Below, in pieces: positions 15,529 through 24,292 of a DNA stretch of 35,180 nucleotides (within the stretch, counting starts at the first letter, position 1; every line of letters starts with the position of its first letter). Origin of the DNA: Planctomycetota bacterium (lineage in GTDB: Bacteria > Planctomycetota > Planctomycetia > Pirellulales > Pirellulaceae); the NCBI GenBank assembly GCA_003671195.1, contig QWPJ01000155.1:1-35180 (forward strand), read 5' to 3'. The translations under genes and the position numbers were made by a program. Below the pieces are notes generated by a model. The model was given only the letters and a program-made list of their open reading frames with translations. It was not told the origin of the DNA and searched no databases.

Positions 15529-16599
15529 ATGCTAGCGAATCGCAGAGTCTGTTTTATCATCGGATTGCTCGGTTTGCTCATTGGTTTGTGCTCCAATTCC
15601 AGGGTTGTGGCGCAGGAGTGGGCCAAGAAGCTCTTTAGCCAATCGCATCACGATTTTGGTAGTGTCAGTCGCAATGCCAAGGCCGAGCATCGATTTGTTC
15701 TTGAAAACAGCTTTGAGGAAGACGTCCACATCGCGAGTGTAAGGAGCAGTTGTGGTTGCACCACACCGATGGCGACCAAGACGACCTTGAAGTCATGGGA
15801 GAAGGGTGAGATCGTCGCGAGTTTCAACACCCGGACGTTTACCGGTACCAAGAGCGCAGTGATCACGGTGGTGTTCGATAAGCCATTTTACGCCGAGGTT
15901 CAATTGACGGTAGGCGGAACGATCCGAACGGACGTTTCGGTCGAACCTGGGGAGATCCAATTTGGTGATGTCGAGGTAGGAGAGAAAAAGACGGTCGATT
16001 TGCGTTTGTCGTTCATGGGTCGCAAGGGGCTGGAGATCGTCGATGTTCGAGGTAATGCTCAGGCCTTTGAAGTCCGGCTCGATCCGCCCATGTACCAGCC
16101 CGAGGGTGTGACCTACCGGATGCATGTAAGCTTGAAGGACACCCAGGTGGCTTCGAAGATCATCGACGAGGTGGTGATCTTGACCAACGATACGAACGAG
16201 AAGAACCGGGAGTTTTCGATCCCGGTAACGGGAAGGGTTCGGCCTCCGGTCACCGTGACCCCTGAGAGCATTGCGCTCGGGGACATCAAGTCGGGAGAGA
16301 CACGCCAGCAGCGGTTTATCGTCAAAGGTAAAAAGCCGTTTTCGATCGAATGGATCACTTGCGAGGATCCCCGTTTCGAGTTTCAGCCACCTTCGGGCGA
16401 GAAGACCGTGCATGTAGTGCCGTTCCGATTCCGAGGCGGCCCCAAGGAGGAGCAAGCCCCCGGCCAGATCCAGGGAGCCGAGAAGATCCAGGGAGCCGAG
16501 AAGATCCAGGGATCCGAGCAGGTCCAGCAGAAGGTGGTGATCCTGACGAGTCTGGGGCAAGAGGTCGAAACGAGCGTCTCTGCTCGTGTTTTGCGATAG
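15529..16599 (+). CDS. DUF1573 domain protein, exported
   Basis: 356 residues from the ATG at 15529; a longer frame starts upstream at 15484, but the ATG gives a proper signal peptide (RRVCFIIGLLGLLIGLCSNSRVVAQ). The first beta-sandwich has the DUF1573 signature: HDFGSVSRNAKAEHRFVLEN followed by RSSCGCTTP. A second unit begins near EPGEIQFGDVEVGEKK and a third near TPESIALGDIKSGETR. DUF1573 proteins are abundant in Planctomycetes and Bacteroidetes, are Ig/ASH-like and are probably periplasmic or surface proteins of unknown job. Near the C-terminus an 18-bp tandem repeat encodes G-A-E-K-I-Q units. It is convergent with the FtsQ-like gene (93 bp apart). Confidence 0.85.
   Translation: MLANRRVCFIIGLLGLLIGLCSNSRVVAQEWAKKLFSQSHHDFGSVSRNAKAEHRFVLENSFEEDVHIASVRSSCGCTTPMATKTTLKSWEKGEIVASFNTRTFTGTKSAVITVVFDKPFYAEVQLTVGGTIRTDVSVEPGEIQFGDVEVGEKKTVDLRLSFMGRKGLEIVDVRGNAQAFEVRLDPPMYQPEGVTYRMHVSLKDTQVASKIIDEVVILTNDTNEKNREFSIPVTGRVRPPVTVTPESIALGDIKSGETRQQRFIVKGKKPFSIEWITCEDPRFEFQPPSGEKTVHVVPFRFRGGPKEEQAPGQIQGAEKIQGAEKIQGSEQVQQKVVILTSLGQEVETSVSARVLR
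16468..16521 (+). repeat. 18-bp coding tandem repeat in the DUF1573 gene
   Basis: ATCCAGGGAGCCGAGAAG at 16468-16485, identical at 16486-16503, and with two changes at 16504-16521. It encodes I-Q-G-A-E-K units in a loop of the last domain; copy number may vary between strains. Confidence 0.85.
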
Positions 16600-16692
16600 T
16601 TCGACTTTTTGCGTGCCTTGCGTTATCGTCCGCTGTGGTCGTCGATTCGGTTGACGCAATTGCGAATGGTGCTTTGTGTCATAACGACTTCC

Positions 16693-17619
16693 TTAGCGAT
16701 TCATCGTCAGGTCGAGTTCGGCTTGGGCCCATTTCGTCGAATCGCGGGACAGTTCGACAAGACGCTTGAGTTTGTTGTTGGCCGTCGGCTCGCTGGTCGC
16801 CTCGTGGCTCGGTGCGCTTCCCCAGAGGATTCGCGGACCACCTTGGGTGGTGATTTCGAGTCTCCATCTCGAGGTGCTCCCGGAGGCGTTTGGGTAAACG
16901 TAGACGCTCGATAGTTTCGCGATGCCTTGGGCGCGCATGGGAGCCAGGAATCGGCACAGAAGGATCGCTTCGGCTATCTGGGGATCGGCCAGGGTCATAC
17001 CGACGCGGGGGTAGTCTGAGGCTCGGATATTTTGAGCGTAGATCAGCATGTAGTTGGGGATATCGTCTTGGGAGAAGTCCTTCGTCGGCAGCAGTACACC
17101 TTCGCTATCGACCGGTAGGAAGCTTTCTTGAGCGTTGGATCCGGGAGGTACTTCGAATCCCTGTTCGAGGGAAGCTTGGCAATGGACCATAGCGATGGGT
17201 TGTCGGAACTCGGCATTGATGACGATTTGGCCGCCGGCCATGCGATGGACACGGTGTGTTTTCTTGACCCAAGGGTGGCTATCGAAGGCTTTGGCGATGA
17301 CCGCCGAGGTTTGGTCATCGAGCAGGCTCATGCGATCCAAGCCGCTTTGTTCGAAGACCTCCGAGATCACGTCGCTGCGAAGCCAAGTGGGACGATCGCT
17401 GATGTGGATGTTTTCCTGCTTTAAGGCATAGTAGGTCGTATCGAGGGCGTTGGCGCCATAGAAGCGCCAGCCCAAATATCCAGCTAGTAGCAGGGCCATG
17501 GGACCTACCATACTGAGAATCGCTGCCTTGGGGACGGCTTTGAACATCGGTTCGATTCTGTCGAGGAGCGCTGGTGCTGGCAAGAAACGCAAACGTCTAC
17601 AAAGAGAGGAAATTACCAA
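16693..17619 (-). CDS. FtsQ/DivIB-like single-pass membrane protein
   Basis: 308 residues. The TTG at 17619 has GGAG six bases upstream, better than the ATG at 17547 (residue 25). One membrane helix (about residues 32-53, AILSMVGPMALLLAGYLGW) is followed by a periplasmic part. That part has FtsQ-like order: a POTRA-like segment ending HPWVKKTHRVHRMAGGQIVINAEFRQPIAMV, then FLPVDSEGVLLP and a C-terminal domain. In other bacteria FtsQ joins FtsB and FtsL in the divisome; many Planctomycetes lack FtsZ. The gene is not in a dcw cluster: it stands alone, divergent from lpxD across 116 bp. The similarity is in pattern, not strong identity, so it may have been recruited to another role. Confidence 0.6.
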   Translation of the reverse strand: MVISSLCRRLRFLPAPALLDRIEPMFKAVPKAAILSMVGPMALLLAGYLGWRFYGANALDTTYYALKQENIHISDRPTWLRSDVISEVFEQSGLDRMSLLDDQTSAVIAKAFDSHPWVKKTHRVHRMAGGQIVINAEFRQPIAMVHCQASLEQGFEVPPGSNAQESFLPVDSEGVLLPTKDFSQDDIPNYMLIYAQNIRASDYPRVGMTLADPQIAEAILLCRFLAPMRAQGIAKLSSVYVYPNASGSTSRWRLEITTQGGPRILWGSAPSHEATSEPTANNKLKRLVELSRDSTKWAQAELDLTMNR

Positions 17620-17650
17620 GTTTGGCTCCGGATGACTACACCAATCGGCG

Positions 17651-17680
17651 TTGATTTAGCGACGCCAAGTCGATTACACT
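17651..17680 (+). promoter_or_regulatory. Candidate sigma-70-type promoter for lpxD
   Basis: TTGATT at 17651-17656, 18-base spacer, TACACT at 17675-17680; each box matches the consensus at four of six positions. It lies 55 bp before the chosen lpxD ATG. Confidence 0.35.
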
Positions 17681-17735
17681 TTGAGGACCTGGGATCCGAA
17701 AGGGACGAATGCTACTGCAAGAAAGGAGTCGAACG

Positions 17736-18815
17736 ATGGTCGGAATCGCGATTGCCGAATTGGCCAAGCAAGTGCGTGGTCAATTGCAAGTCCATGCGGA
17801 TTTGGACGGGCATGGGGACTCTGCACAGGGTGCCGCCTGCGGATCGCTTGAGGTATTCTCTGCGGTTCCTTTATCCCAAGCGCAGGCCGGCTGCATCACA
17901 CTCATCGACGACATCAAGCATGCTGAGAAATTGGCAGCGACTCAAGCCTCCGCGGTCGTGACACCCGAAGCCATCCCAGGATTGCGGATTCCGCAGATCG
18001 TCGTCGAGAAGCCGCACGAAGCCTTTTCGACGATCTGCAAACGGTTCAAGCCACCGGTGATCCTCGAGCGGTCCTATGCGGTACATCCCACTGCAATCAT
18101 CGACCCGTCGGCCAAGCTCGACCCTGCAACGTTCATCGATTCGGGAGTTTCGATCGATGCCGACTGCGTCGTCGGGGCAGGTTGCCATCTGCATCGGGGA
18201 GTGACGTTGATGCCCGGCTGCAAACTTGGTCGGGATTGCCAACTTTTTCCTGGAGTGGTGCTCTATCCTGGCACGATCTTAGGCGACCGAGTTGTGTTGC
18301 ATGCAAATGCGGTGATCGGAGCGCATGGGTTTGGGTACAAGTTCGTCGAGGGCAGGCATGAGCCCACCTCGCAACTCGGCTGGGTGGAGATCCAGGACGA
18401 CGTCGAGGTCGGAGCCAATTCGACGATCGATCGTGGGACCTATGGCGCTACGCGGATCGGGTGCGGCACCAAAATCGACAACTTGGTCCAAATCGCTCAC
18501 AACTGCAGTATCGGCAAGCACAATTTGATCTGCTCGCAGGTCGGGATCGCCGGGAGCACCTCTACGGGCGATTACGTGGTCTTGGCCGGCCAAGTCGGGG
18601 TCAAAGATCACGTTCAAATTGGAGATCGCGTCCAGGTCGGAGCGCAATCGGGGATCGCATCGGATGTCGAATCGGATCGTGTGATGCTCGGGACGCCTGC
18701 GATACCGATGTTTGAGCAAGCCCAGGTGTATGCGATGTTGACCAAGCTACCGGAGATGCGCAAAGCGATCCGACGGATCGAGAATCAGCTTGCCAAAGCC
18801 ACCAAAGCATCTTAA
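17736..18815 (+). CDS. lpxD: UDP-3-O-(3-hydroxyacyl)glucosamine N-acyltransferase
   Basis: 359 residues from the ATG at 17736, which has AAGGAG eight bases upstream; an ATG at 17709 adds nine residues without a site. An N-terminal uridine-binding domain is followed by a long left-handed beta-helix of hexapeptide repeats and a C-terminal helix ([17 protein letters not shown]). The catalytic His255 lies in NLVQIAHN, and the GFGYKF motif is present. LpxD adds the N-linked acyl chain in lipid A synthesis, so this organism is expected to make lipid A and a Gram-negative outer membrane. It is not clustered with lpxA/B or fabZ here; fabZ is 14 kb away. Confidence 0.93.
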   Translation: MVGIAIAELAKQVRGQLQVHADLDGHGDSAQGAACGSLEVFSAVPLSQAQAGCITLIDDIKHAEKLAATQASAVVTPEAIPGLRIPQIVVEKPHEAFSTICKRFKPPVILERSYAVHPTAIIDPSAKLDPATFIDSGVSIDADCVVGAGCHLHRGVTLMPGCKLGRDCQLFPGVVLYPGTILGDRVVLHANAVIGAHGFGYKFVEGRHEPTSQLGWVEIQDDVEVGANSTIDRGTYGATRIGCGTKIDNLVQIAHNCSIGKHNLICSQVGIAGSTSTGDYVVLAGQVGVKDHVQIGDRVQVGAQSGIASDVESDRVMLGTPAIPMFEQAQVYAMLTKLPEMRKAIRRIENQLAKATKAS

Positions 18816-18907
18816 TTCCCTAACCGCACCCATCCCTCCGCACCGATTCCTTCGAATCGTTGTATTTCCCCGGATGTAGGCTTAGGAAAAGACTCACAAA
18901 GCCCCTC

Positions 18908-18930
18908 GATCGGTCTTTTGCCGATCTTCT
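18908..18930 (+). terminator. Weak stem-loop after lpxD
   Basis: GATCGG-TCTTTTG-CCGATC followed by TTCT, 93 bp past the lpxD stop. A 6-bp stem with a short T-rich tail: a weak terminator candidate at best. Confidence 0.25.
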
Positions 18931-19009
18931 GATGGAATAGAATGGCCCGCAGACCGGTCTTTGTATTCCGACCGGCGCTGGTTCACGATCCTGCCTCCGA
19001 GGTCCCCAA

Positions 19010-20242
19010 TTGTCTTCTGCGGTTCGACAAACAGCCTCCAGGGCTGGAATTGCCTTTATTCTCGTGACCGTCCTGATGGATGTGCTCTCGCTCGGGGTGG
19101 TCATACCGATTACGGCCAAGCTGATCAAGCAGCTTTCGGGGGACAATTCGATCGATGCGGCCAGCTATGTCGGGTGGTTTGGAACCATTTGGGCACTGAT
19201 GCAGTTTTTCTCCTCGCCGATCATGGGAGCCTTGTCCGACCGTTTCGGACGTCGTCCGGTTCTGCTGATATCTGCCTTTGGACTGGGGATTGATTACATC
19301 ATTATGGCCCTGGCCCCGAACCTGACATGGCTGTTCGTTGGCCGAATTCTAGCAGGGATCACCGCTGCGAGTTTCTCCACGGCAAGTGCGTACATCGCCG
19401 ACGTAACAACGCCAGAGAAGCGTTCGGCAGCTTATGGGATTTATGGCGCGACCTTTGGGTTGGGTTTTATTCTAGGCCCGGCACTCGGCGGGTACCTGGG
19501 TGATATCGACCTAAGGTTGCCGTTTTGGGTGTCGGCCGGACTGACTTTGCTCAACGCATGTTACGGCCTGCTGTACCTGCCGGAGTCCCTTCCTAAGGAG
19601 CTCCGCAAGCCGTTTCGTTGGTCCCGCGCCAATCCGCTCGGATCGTTGATGCTGCTCAAATCGGTTCCGGGTCTTTTGCCCATGGCGATCAGTTTGTTCA
19701 CCTACCAACTGGCTCACTCGGTCTTTAGCAGTGTCTTTGTGTTGTACACCGACAAGCGATTCTTATGGACTCCGGGCCAGGTAGGGCAAGCCTTAGCGAT
19801 CGTCGGCATTTTGAATTTCATCGTCCAAGGAGCGCTCATACGGCCGCTGATGGGGATCCTTGGCGAGCGATGGATGGTATTCATCGGTCTCATCGGGGGA
19901 ATACTTGGCTTTACCGCTTACGGAATCGTCGATACCGGCGAGCTGTTCATGGCATCGACCGTTATTTTTTGCACGATGGGCTTTTTCAGCGCCGCGATCC
20001 AGGGTTTGATGTCCAAGCGGATGGATCCGTCGATGCAAGGCCAGCTTTCGGGTGCTAACAGTTCGCTCAACGGCATCGCTGGGATGATCGGTCCGCTCCT
20101 GTTTACTTCGGTCTTCCGGGCAACGATCGACCCCCAGGGTGGCTTCCATGTTCCGGGAGCCCCTTTCTTTTTAGCGGCGGTGGTGCTCGGAGTCGGGTTA
20201 CTAACTGCACGAATCGCCATTCCGCTTAAGAGCGATGCTTAG
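19010..20242 (+). CDS. MFS transporter, TetA-like (drug:H+ antiporter type)
   Basis: 410 residues from a TTG with GAGG seven bases upstream. Twelve hydrophobic segments are visible. The loop 2-3 motif [12 protein letters not shown] is the classic MFS motif [12 protein letters not shown] matches motif B, and [14 protein letters not shown] in helix 5 is the antiporter motif C found in TetA and other drug exporters. Residues [10 protein letters not shown] in helix 1 also match the TetA subgroup. The substrate is unknown; the family exports tetracycline, other drugs or metabolites by proton exchange. It is followed closely by a secreted metallophosphoesterase. Resistance function should not be assumed, since such genes are common in environmental genomes. 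Confidence 0.85.
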   Translation: MSSAVRQTASRAGIAFILVTVLMDVLSLGVVIPITAKLIKQLSGDNSIDAASYVGWFGTIWALMQFFSSPIMGALSDRFGRRPVLLISAFGLGIDYIIMALAPNLTWLFVGRILAGITAASFSTASAYIADVTTPEKRSAAYGIYGATFGLGFILGPALGGYLGDIDLRLPFWVSAGLTLLNACYGLLYLPESLPKELRKPFRWSRANPLGSLMLLKSVPGLLPMAISLFTYQLAHSVFSSVFVLYTDKRFLWTPGQVGQALAIVGILNFIVQGALIRPLMGILGERWMVFIGLIGGILGFTAYGIVDTGELFMASTVIFCTMGFFSAAIQGLMSKRMDPSMQGQLSGANSSLNGIAGMIGPLLFTSVFRATIDPQGGFHVPGAPFFLAAVVLGVGLLTARIAIPLKSDA

Positions 20243-20269
20243 AACAATTTTGCAGGGGGCATGTTTCCC

Positions 20270-21385
20270 ATGAAGACCGCGAGCACCTTCGATTGTCGCT
20301 TGGGCCGACGCGCATTTCTTTCCAAGACAACTCGCTTGACGGCTGGTGCTGCGATGGCAGCAGGTGTCTCGGGTTTTTCCGGGATCGATAACGCAAGGGG
20401 GGATTTCTCCGAGAGCGACACGATCGGATTTTTCGCGATCGGCGATACGCATTACTTTGCCAACGAACGATCGACCAGTGAGCTTGTGGACTCCTCGGTT
20501 GTCAATTGCCAGGGTTTGATCGATACGCTGAATCGACTCGAAGGAACGCCGATTCCAGACCTGGCCGGAGGTGGAAATGTCGGTTCGATTCGTGGGGTTA
20601 TCCACGCCGGTGACATCATCGACACGGGTGACAAAAGGGGCAAGATTCAGGAATCGATGCAACGTCGCGAATGGGATGGCTACGTGGCCGACTTTGGACT
20701 CACGGGTACCGAGGGCCGATTGCGATATCCTGTCTACGAGGTGCACGGCAACCATGACAGTCCTGGGGTCGATGGTTTGGCTATCGAGGGTCTGATCGAA
20801 CGGTCGAAGAAACGCGATGTACTGTCGCGATCGAGCAACGGCTTGCACTACTCTTGGAGTTGGGGGCCTGTGCACTTGATCAACCTTGGGATCGTCGTCG
20901 GCGAGGATCGCAAGATCGAGCAGCGTCGGCGATACAATCCTATGGACAGTTTGGATTTCCTCATCGGCGATTTGCAGCAGCATGCTGCGGACCTGAGCAC
21001 ACCGGTTTTGATCACGCATCATGTCGATGTCGTCCGATACAGCAAACCTTGCGACGGTTCCGATACAGCGAATCTTGGTTTGGAGTGGAACCCCTGCGAC
21101 GTGCAAGCTTATTACCAGGCGATTCAAAAGTACAACGTCCTGGCGATTCTCTACGGGCATACCCATGTGAGAAACATTCAAAACTGGGATGGTACGGCTC
21201 AGAAAGCGCAGCAGGGGATCCCCTTGCTCAACATCGATAATTCGAGCCACTTCAGCGGGGGCAACCAAGCTTTTTTCTACATCGAGATCGATAGGCAGGA
21301 GATGCGCGTAAGGGAATGCGCGACGAAGGATTCGTGGGCAACGCACTATTGGACGCCGAGTCTCTGGCGGTTCCCTAGAGGGTAA
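20270..21385 (+). CDS. Tat-exported metallophosphoesterase
   Basis: 371 residues from the ATG at 20270, 10 bases after GGGGG; an ATG at 20261 is too close to that site to be preferred. The N-terminus has a twin-arginine signal (LGRRAFLSK) and a hydrophobic stretch ending near ARG. All calcineurin-like phosphoesterase motifs are present in order: GDTH, GDIIDTGD, GNHD, ITHH and GHTH, giving two metal sites. It likely hydrolyses a phosphomono- or diester outside the cytoplasm. It starts 27 bp after the MFS gene, so co-transcription is likely. Its 3' end overlaps the end of the convergent DapA-family gene by 11 bp. Confidence 0.88.
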   Translation: MKTASTFDCRLGRRAFLSKTTRLTAGAAMAAGVSGFSGIDNARGDFSESDTIGFFAIGDTHYFANERSTSELVDSSVVNCQGLIDTLNRLEGTPIPDLAGGGNVGSIRGVIHAGDIIDTGDKRGKIQESMQRREWDGYVADFGLTGTEGRLRYPVYEVHGNHDSPGVDGLAIEGLIERSKKRDVLSRSSNGLHYSWSWGPVHLINLGIVVGEDRKIEQRRRYNPMDSLDFLIGDLQQHAADLSTPVLITHHVDVVRYSKPCDGSDTANLGLEWNPCDVQAYYQAIQKYNVLAILYGHTHVRNIQNWDGTAQKAQQGIPLLNIDNSSHFSGGNQAFFYIEIDRQEMRVRECATKDSWATHYWTPSLWRFPRG

Positions 21386-22286
21386 CGTCCTTCAATCGCT
21401 GAACCGTATTGGCAATCTCGGTCCGTTGAGGTTCGCTCAAGCCGCTGAGCAAGGGTAAAAGTGGGCCGACTTTCGAGATGCCAGACAATCCGACGGCTTC
21501 GTGGAGAACGCGTATTGGGGAGATCGCGTTGCGTTGGTCTTCCAAGGGCTCGAAGACCGCGCGGATTCGATCGGCTTGCTCCCAGTTAGACGATCGCATG
21601 GCCTGGAGCATATGGGTCGAAAGATCGGGTCGAATGCAAACGCATCCGCTGGTGAATCCTCCCATTTGAAAGTCCCTCATGTGGCAGATGGCTGGTTGTT
21701 CACCCATCCCGCTTACAAAAAGTTCCCGAGGGACCAATTCCAACAGTTCTTTTAGGTAAGGGTCCTTGGTCGGGTCGTCGAGGACCACTGCGTATTTGAT
21801 CCAACTGACGTAGCCTTGTTGAACCAAGCGTTCGACGGCCGAGGGTGGCAACCAGCGATCGAATTTCAGATAGAGTACGATGGGCTTTCCCATCCGCTCG
21901 ACGGCCATTCGGATCCCTCGTTCGATCCCGTCGGGGTCGGTGATATCTTTTTGAGGTAGGACCATGAAGGTCTCGACCGGGAGATCGGCCGCCAGTGCCG
22001 CTTGGTCCATCATCATCCCGAAGGACGAGCCGATCGACGGGATGACCCAACTCTCGGGGCCCGCTTGCTCGACGAGCATGTGGACGACTTCGGCGAATTC
22101 GGACAATCGGATGTGGTAGAACAGGGCGTTTCCTCCATACAAGAAGGTTCGGACCCCGCCGGCCTTGAGGTGGTCGATCATCCGTTGGTTTTCAGTTGGG
22201 CAGACCGTCAGGTCGTCGCCTCGAGCCATCGGTGGGACAGCGATCACGCTGTTTTGGATCTTGTTCCTGTAATCGGTCGTTGGCAT
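21375..22286 (-). CDS. Dihydrodipicolinate synthase/N-acetylneuraminate lyase family aldolase
   Basis: 303 residues from the ATG at 22286, preceded by GAAGAAAAC. A TTG at 22307 would overlap the purC stop and add seven residues. The DapA fold is recognisable: IAVPPMARG, a Tyr in IVLYLKFD, and the putative Schiff-base Lys in YVSWIKYAVVLDDP. However, the usual G-T-T-G-E substrate motif is replaced by YGGNALFYHIRLSEF. It is therefore a divergent member and probably not the lysine-pathway enzyme; a sugar-acid aldolase or dehydratase is as likely. It sits 17 bp behind purC in the same direction, a probable operon without an obvious metabolic link. Confidence 0.8.
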   Translation of the reverse strand: MPTTDYRNKIQNSVIAVPPMARGDDLTVCPTENQRMIDHLKAGGVRTFLYGGNALFYHIRLSEFAEVVHMLVEQAGPESWVIPSIGSSFGMMMDQAALAADLPVETFMVLPQKDITDPDGIERGIRMAVERMGKPIVLYLKFDRWLPPSAVERLVQQGYVSWIKYAVVLDDPTKDPYLKELLELVPRELFVSGMGEQPAICHMRDFQMGGFTSGCVCIRPDLSTHMLQAMRSSNWEQADRIRAVFEPLEDQRNAISPIRVLHEAVGLSGISKVGPLLPLLSGLSEPQRTEIANTVQRLKDVTL

Positions 22287-22303
22287 GTTTTCTTCGGGTT
22301 GCT

Positions 22304-23212
22304 TCAAAGACGAGGATCGGGTTTGGGGTTGGATTCTAGGCTAAGCCCCTTGCCGGTGATTTGCACCAGGGCGGCAAGATAACGTTCGCGGGTCTGTTCG
22401 ACGATCGGGTCTGGCAAACGGGGTGGGGGACTGTCTTTATCCCAAGCGGTTTGGTCGAGAAACTCTCGGACATACTGTTTGTCGAAGGAGGCTTGTGGTC
22501 CTCCTGGCCGCCAGGTCGAGGCAGGCCAGAACCGAGAACTGTCAGGGGTCAGGACTTCGTCGATGAGGATCAATCGGCCCTCGAACCAGCCCCATTCGAG
22601 CTTGGTATCGGCGACGATGATTCCGCGTTCTTTGGCGATGGCATTGCCTTTTCGATAGACCTCGATCGAGCGATCGCGGAGTTCGCAGGCGATCGAATCG
22701 CCGAGGGCGAGTTTCATTTTTTCGAAGGAGACGTTTTCATCGTGGCCCGATTCGGCTTTGGTTGCCGGGGTAAACAGCGGGGATCCGAGTGCATCGCATT
22801 GGTGGAGCCCGGCTGGCAAGTCGATTCCGCAGATACTGCCGGTCTTTTGGTAATCGCGCCAACCGCTTCCTTCGATGTAGCCGCGAATCACGCACTCGAA
22901 GGGAACCACCTGGGCCTTGCGCGTGACAATCGATCGGCCTTGCAGATGCCCCTGGGGGTCCAACTGAGCAATTTCAGCGGGGAGTTTGTCGTCGATCACA
23001 TGGTGCTCGACACCCAGAGTCCGGAACCAAAATAGGCTCAACTGGTTGAGAATCCGTCCCTTGTCGGGGATCCCATTGGGCATCACCCAGTCGAAAGCGC
23101 TGATGCGATCGGTGCTTACGATCAAGAGGCGGTCGCCCAGATCGTAGACATCCCTGACCTTTCCTTGACGTTTCGGGTAGGGCAGATCGGTTTGGAGCAG
23201 GGCCTCTTGCAT
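22304..23212 (-). CDS. purC: SAICAR synthetase (purine biosynthesis)
   Basis: 302 residues, the length of the longer bacterial/yeast-type PurC. The start MQEALLQTDLPYPKRQGKVRDVYDLGDRLLIV matches the family, with KVRDVYD and the ATP-binding strand. The signature STDRISAFDWVMPNGIPDKG, then VIRGYIEGSGW, TKAESGHDENVSF, IADTKLEWG-type (IVADTKLEWGWF) and LIDEVLTPDSSRFW all follow in order. The enzyme joins CAIR and aspartate using ATP. It is divergent from the pyrB-like gene across 159 bp, so purine and pyrimidine genes share a control region. It is followed by the DapA-family gene. Confidence 0.96.
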   Translation of the reverse strand: MQEALLQTDLPYPKRQGKVRDVYDLGDRLLIVSTDRISAFDWVMPNGIPDKGRILNQLSLFWFRTLGVEHHVIDDKLPAEIAQLDPQGHLQGRSIVTRKAQVVPFECVIRGYIEGSGWRDYQKTGSICGIDLPAGLHQCDALGSPLFTPATKAESGHDENVSFEKMKLALGDSIACELRDRSIEVYRKGNAIAKERGIIVADTKLEWGWFEGRLILIDEVLTPDSSRFWPASTWRPGGPQASFDKQYVREFLDQTAWDKDSPPPRLPDPIVEQTRERYLAALVQITGKGLSLESNPKPDPRL

Positions 23213-23371
23213 TGAGGGTTCGCTTATGGGGCTTGAAAAAGGAGGTCAGGATTGGAAAAACACGGCGGTGCTTCGCTATCCAAAAAGGCGAAACGATTGT
23301 AACGTATTGATCCATCGATTGTATGAGACCTGAGGATTCACGGAACCCTTTTCCTAGATCGAATCACGACA

Positions 23372-24292
23372 ATGCCACTTGAGCGACTGATCTCGGCGCG
23401 ACAACTGACGATCCCAGTATTGCATGAGATATTTCAAACGGCTCGCAAGATGCGGACGATCTGCCAGGAGAAAGGCCGCACGAATTTGCTTGCCGATAAA
23501 ATGATCGGCTTAGTGTTTCTCGAACCGAGCTCGCGAACCTTGCTGAGTTTCCAATCCGCAGCCCAGCGACTCGGTGCTGGAATCGTATTTATCCAAGGAG
23601 TCGGTTCGACTTCGTTCGAGAAAGGCGAATCGCTTTCCGATGCGATCAAGGTCGTCAGCGGCTACTGCGACTTGATCGTCGCGAGACTTCCGAAATCGGG
23701 TGACGCGCAGATTGCTTCGGATGCCTCGTGTGTGCCGTTTATCAATGCTGGCGATGGAGGCAATGAGCACCCCACCCAATCGCTCGTCGATACCTTCACG
23801 ATCATCGAGGAGCTCGGAACTCTATCGAATCTCCAATATGCATTCGGATTCGACCCGTTACAGTCCCGGAGCATTCACTCGTTGTGCTTGGTGTTGTCCC
23901 AATTTGAAAACATCGGTTTTGACTTCATCTCCCCCCCTGAGCTCATGGCACCGCGTTGGCTTGTAGAGCAATGCACCGAGCGTTCGGTACGGATAAGCCA
24001 ATCGACATCGCTTGCGGAGCTGAAGAATCCGGATGTGATTTACCTCAACCGCTTGCAGGAAGAACGATTCCCTGACCGATCGTTGTTCGAGAAGTACCGA
24101 TACGAGTACCGACTGACGCCTGAAGAAATACCCGCTTCGTGCCGCTTGATTCTTGACCCTTTGCCGAGGGTCGATGAGATCGCCCTTTCGGTCGACGAAT
24201 TACCGATTGCAGGGTACTTTCGCCAAGCCCAAAACGGCGTCTACCTTCGGATGGCTCTTTTAGCGATGCTCCTGGGAAGGAATATCGCTTAG
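23372..24292 (+). CDS. pyrB: Aspartate carbamoyltransferase-like protein, divergent
   Basis: 306 residues. The carbamoyl-phosphate domain shows FLEPSSRTLLSFQSAAQRLGA, where the usual S-T-R-T-R is S-S-R-T-L (Arg55 kept, Leu57 replacing an Arg). GDGGNEHPTQSLVDTFTI keeps the catalytic His133 and Gln. ARLP keeps the expected Arg. The aspartate domain keeps SRSIHSL, NRLQEER and PLPRVDEI, but H-P-L-P-R has become D-P-L-P-R and the G-D-L strand is GFDPLQ. Most substrate-binding residues known from E. coli are thus present and it is probably a working ATCase, though unusual. No pyrI or pyrC is adjacent. Its stop overlaps the end of the convergent dksA-like gene by 4 bp. Confidence 0.8.
   Translation: MPLERLISARQLTIPVLHEIFQTARKMRTICQEKGRTNLLADKMIGLVFLEPSSRTLLSFQSAAQRLGAGIVFIQGVGSTSFEKGESLSDAIKVVSGYCDLIVARLPKSGDAQIASDASCVPFINAGDGGNEHPTQSLVDTFTIIEELGTLSNLQYAFGFDPLQSRSIHSLCLVLSQFENIGFDFISPPELMAPRWLVEQCTERSVRISQSTSLAELKNPDVIYLNRLQEERFPDRSLFEKYRYEYRLTPEEIPASCRLILDPLPRVDEIALSVDELPIAGYFRQAQNGVYLRMALLAMLLGRNIA

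Noticed and set aside
15793..16659. Minus-strand frame opposite the DUF1573 gene
   Set aside because: Its apparent leucine-rich repeat (L-D-L-L-G-S) is the reverse reading of the 18-bp tandem repeat of the real gene.
17135..17165. tRNA-like TTCGAATCC word
   Set aside because: It lies inside the FtsQ-like coding region and no cloverleaf or acceptor stem can be formed around it.
19010..20242. Calling the MFS gene a tetracycline resistance determinant
   Set aside because: Only family-level motifs are visible, there is no TetR-type regulator beside it, and similar transporters have many substrates.
20201..21346. Long open frame on the minus strand opposite the metallophosphoesterase
   Set aside because: It lies wholly over two well-supported plus-strand genes, has no recognisable motif and is explained by codon bias of the GC-rich genes.
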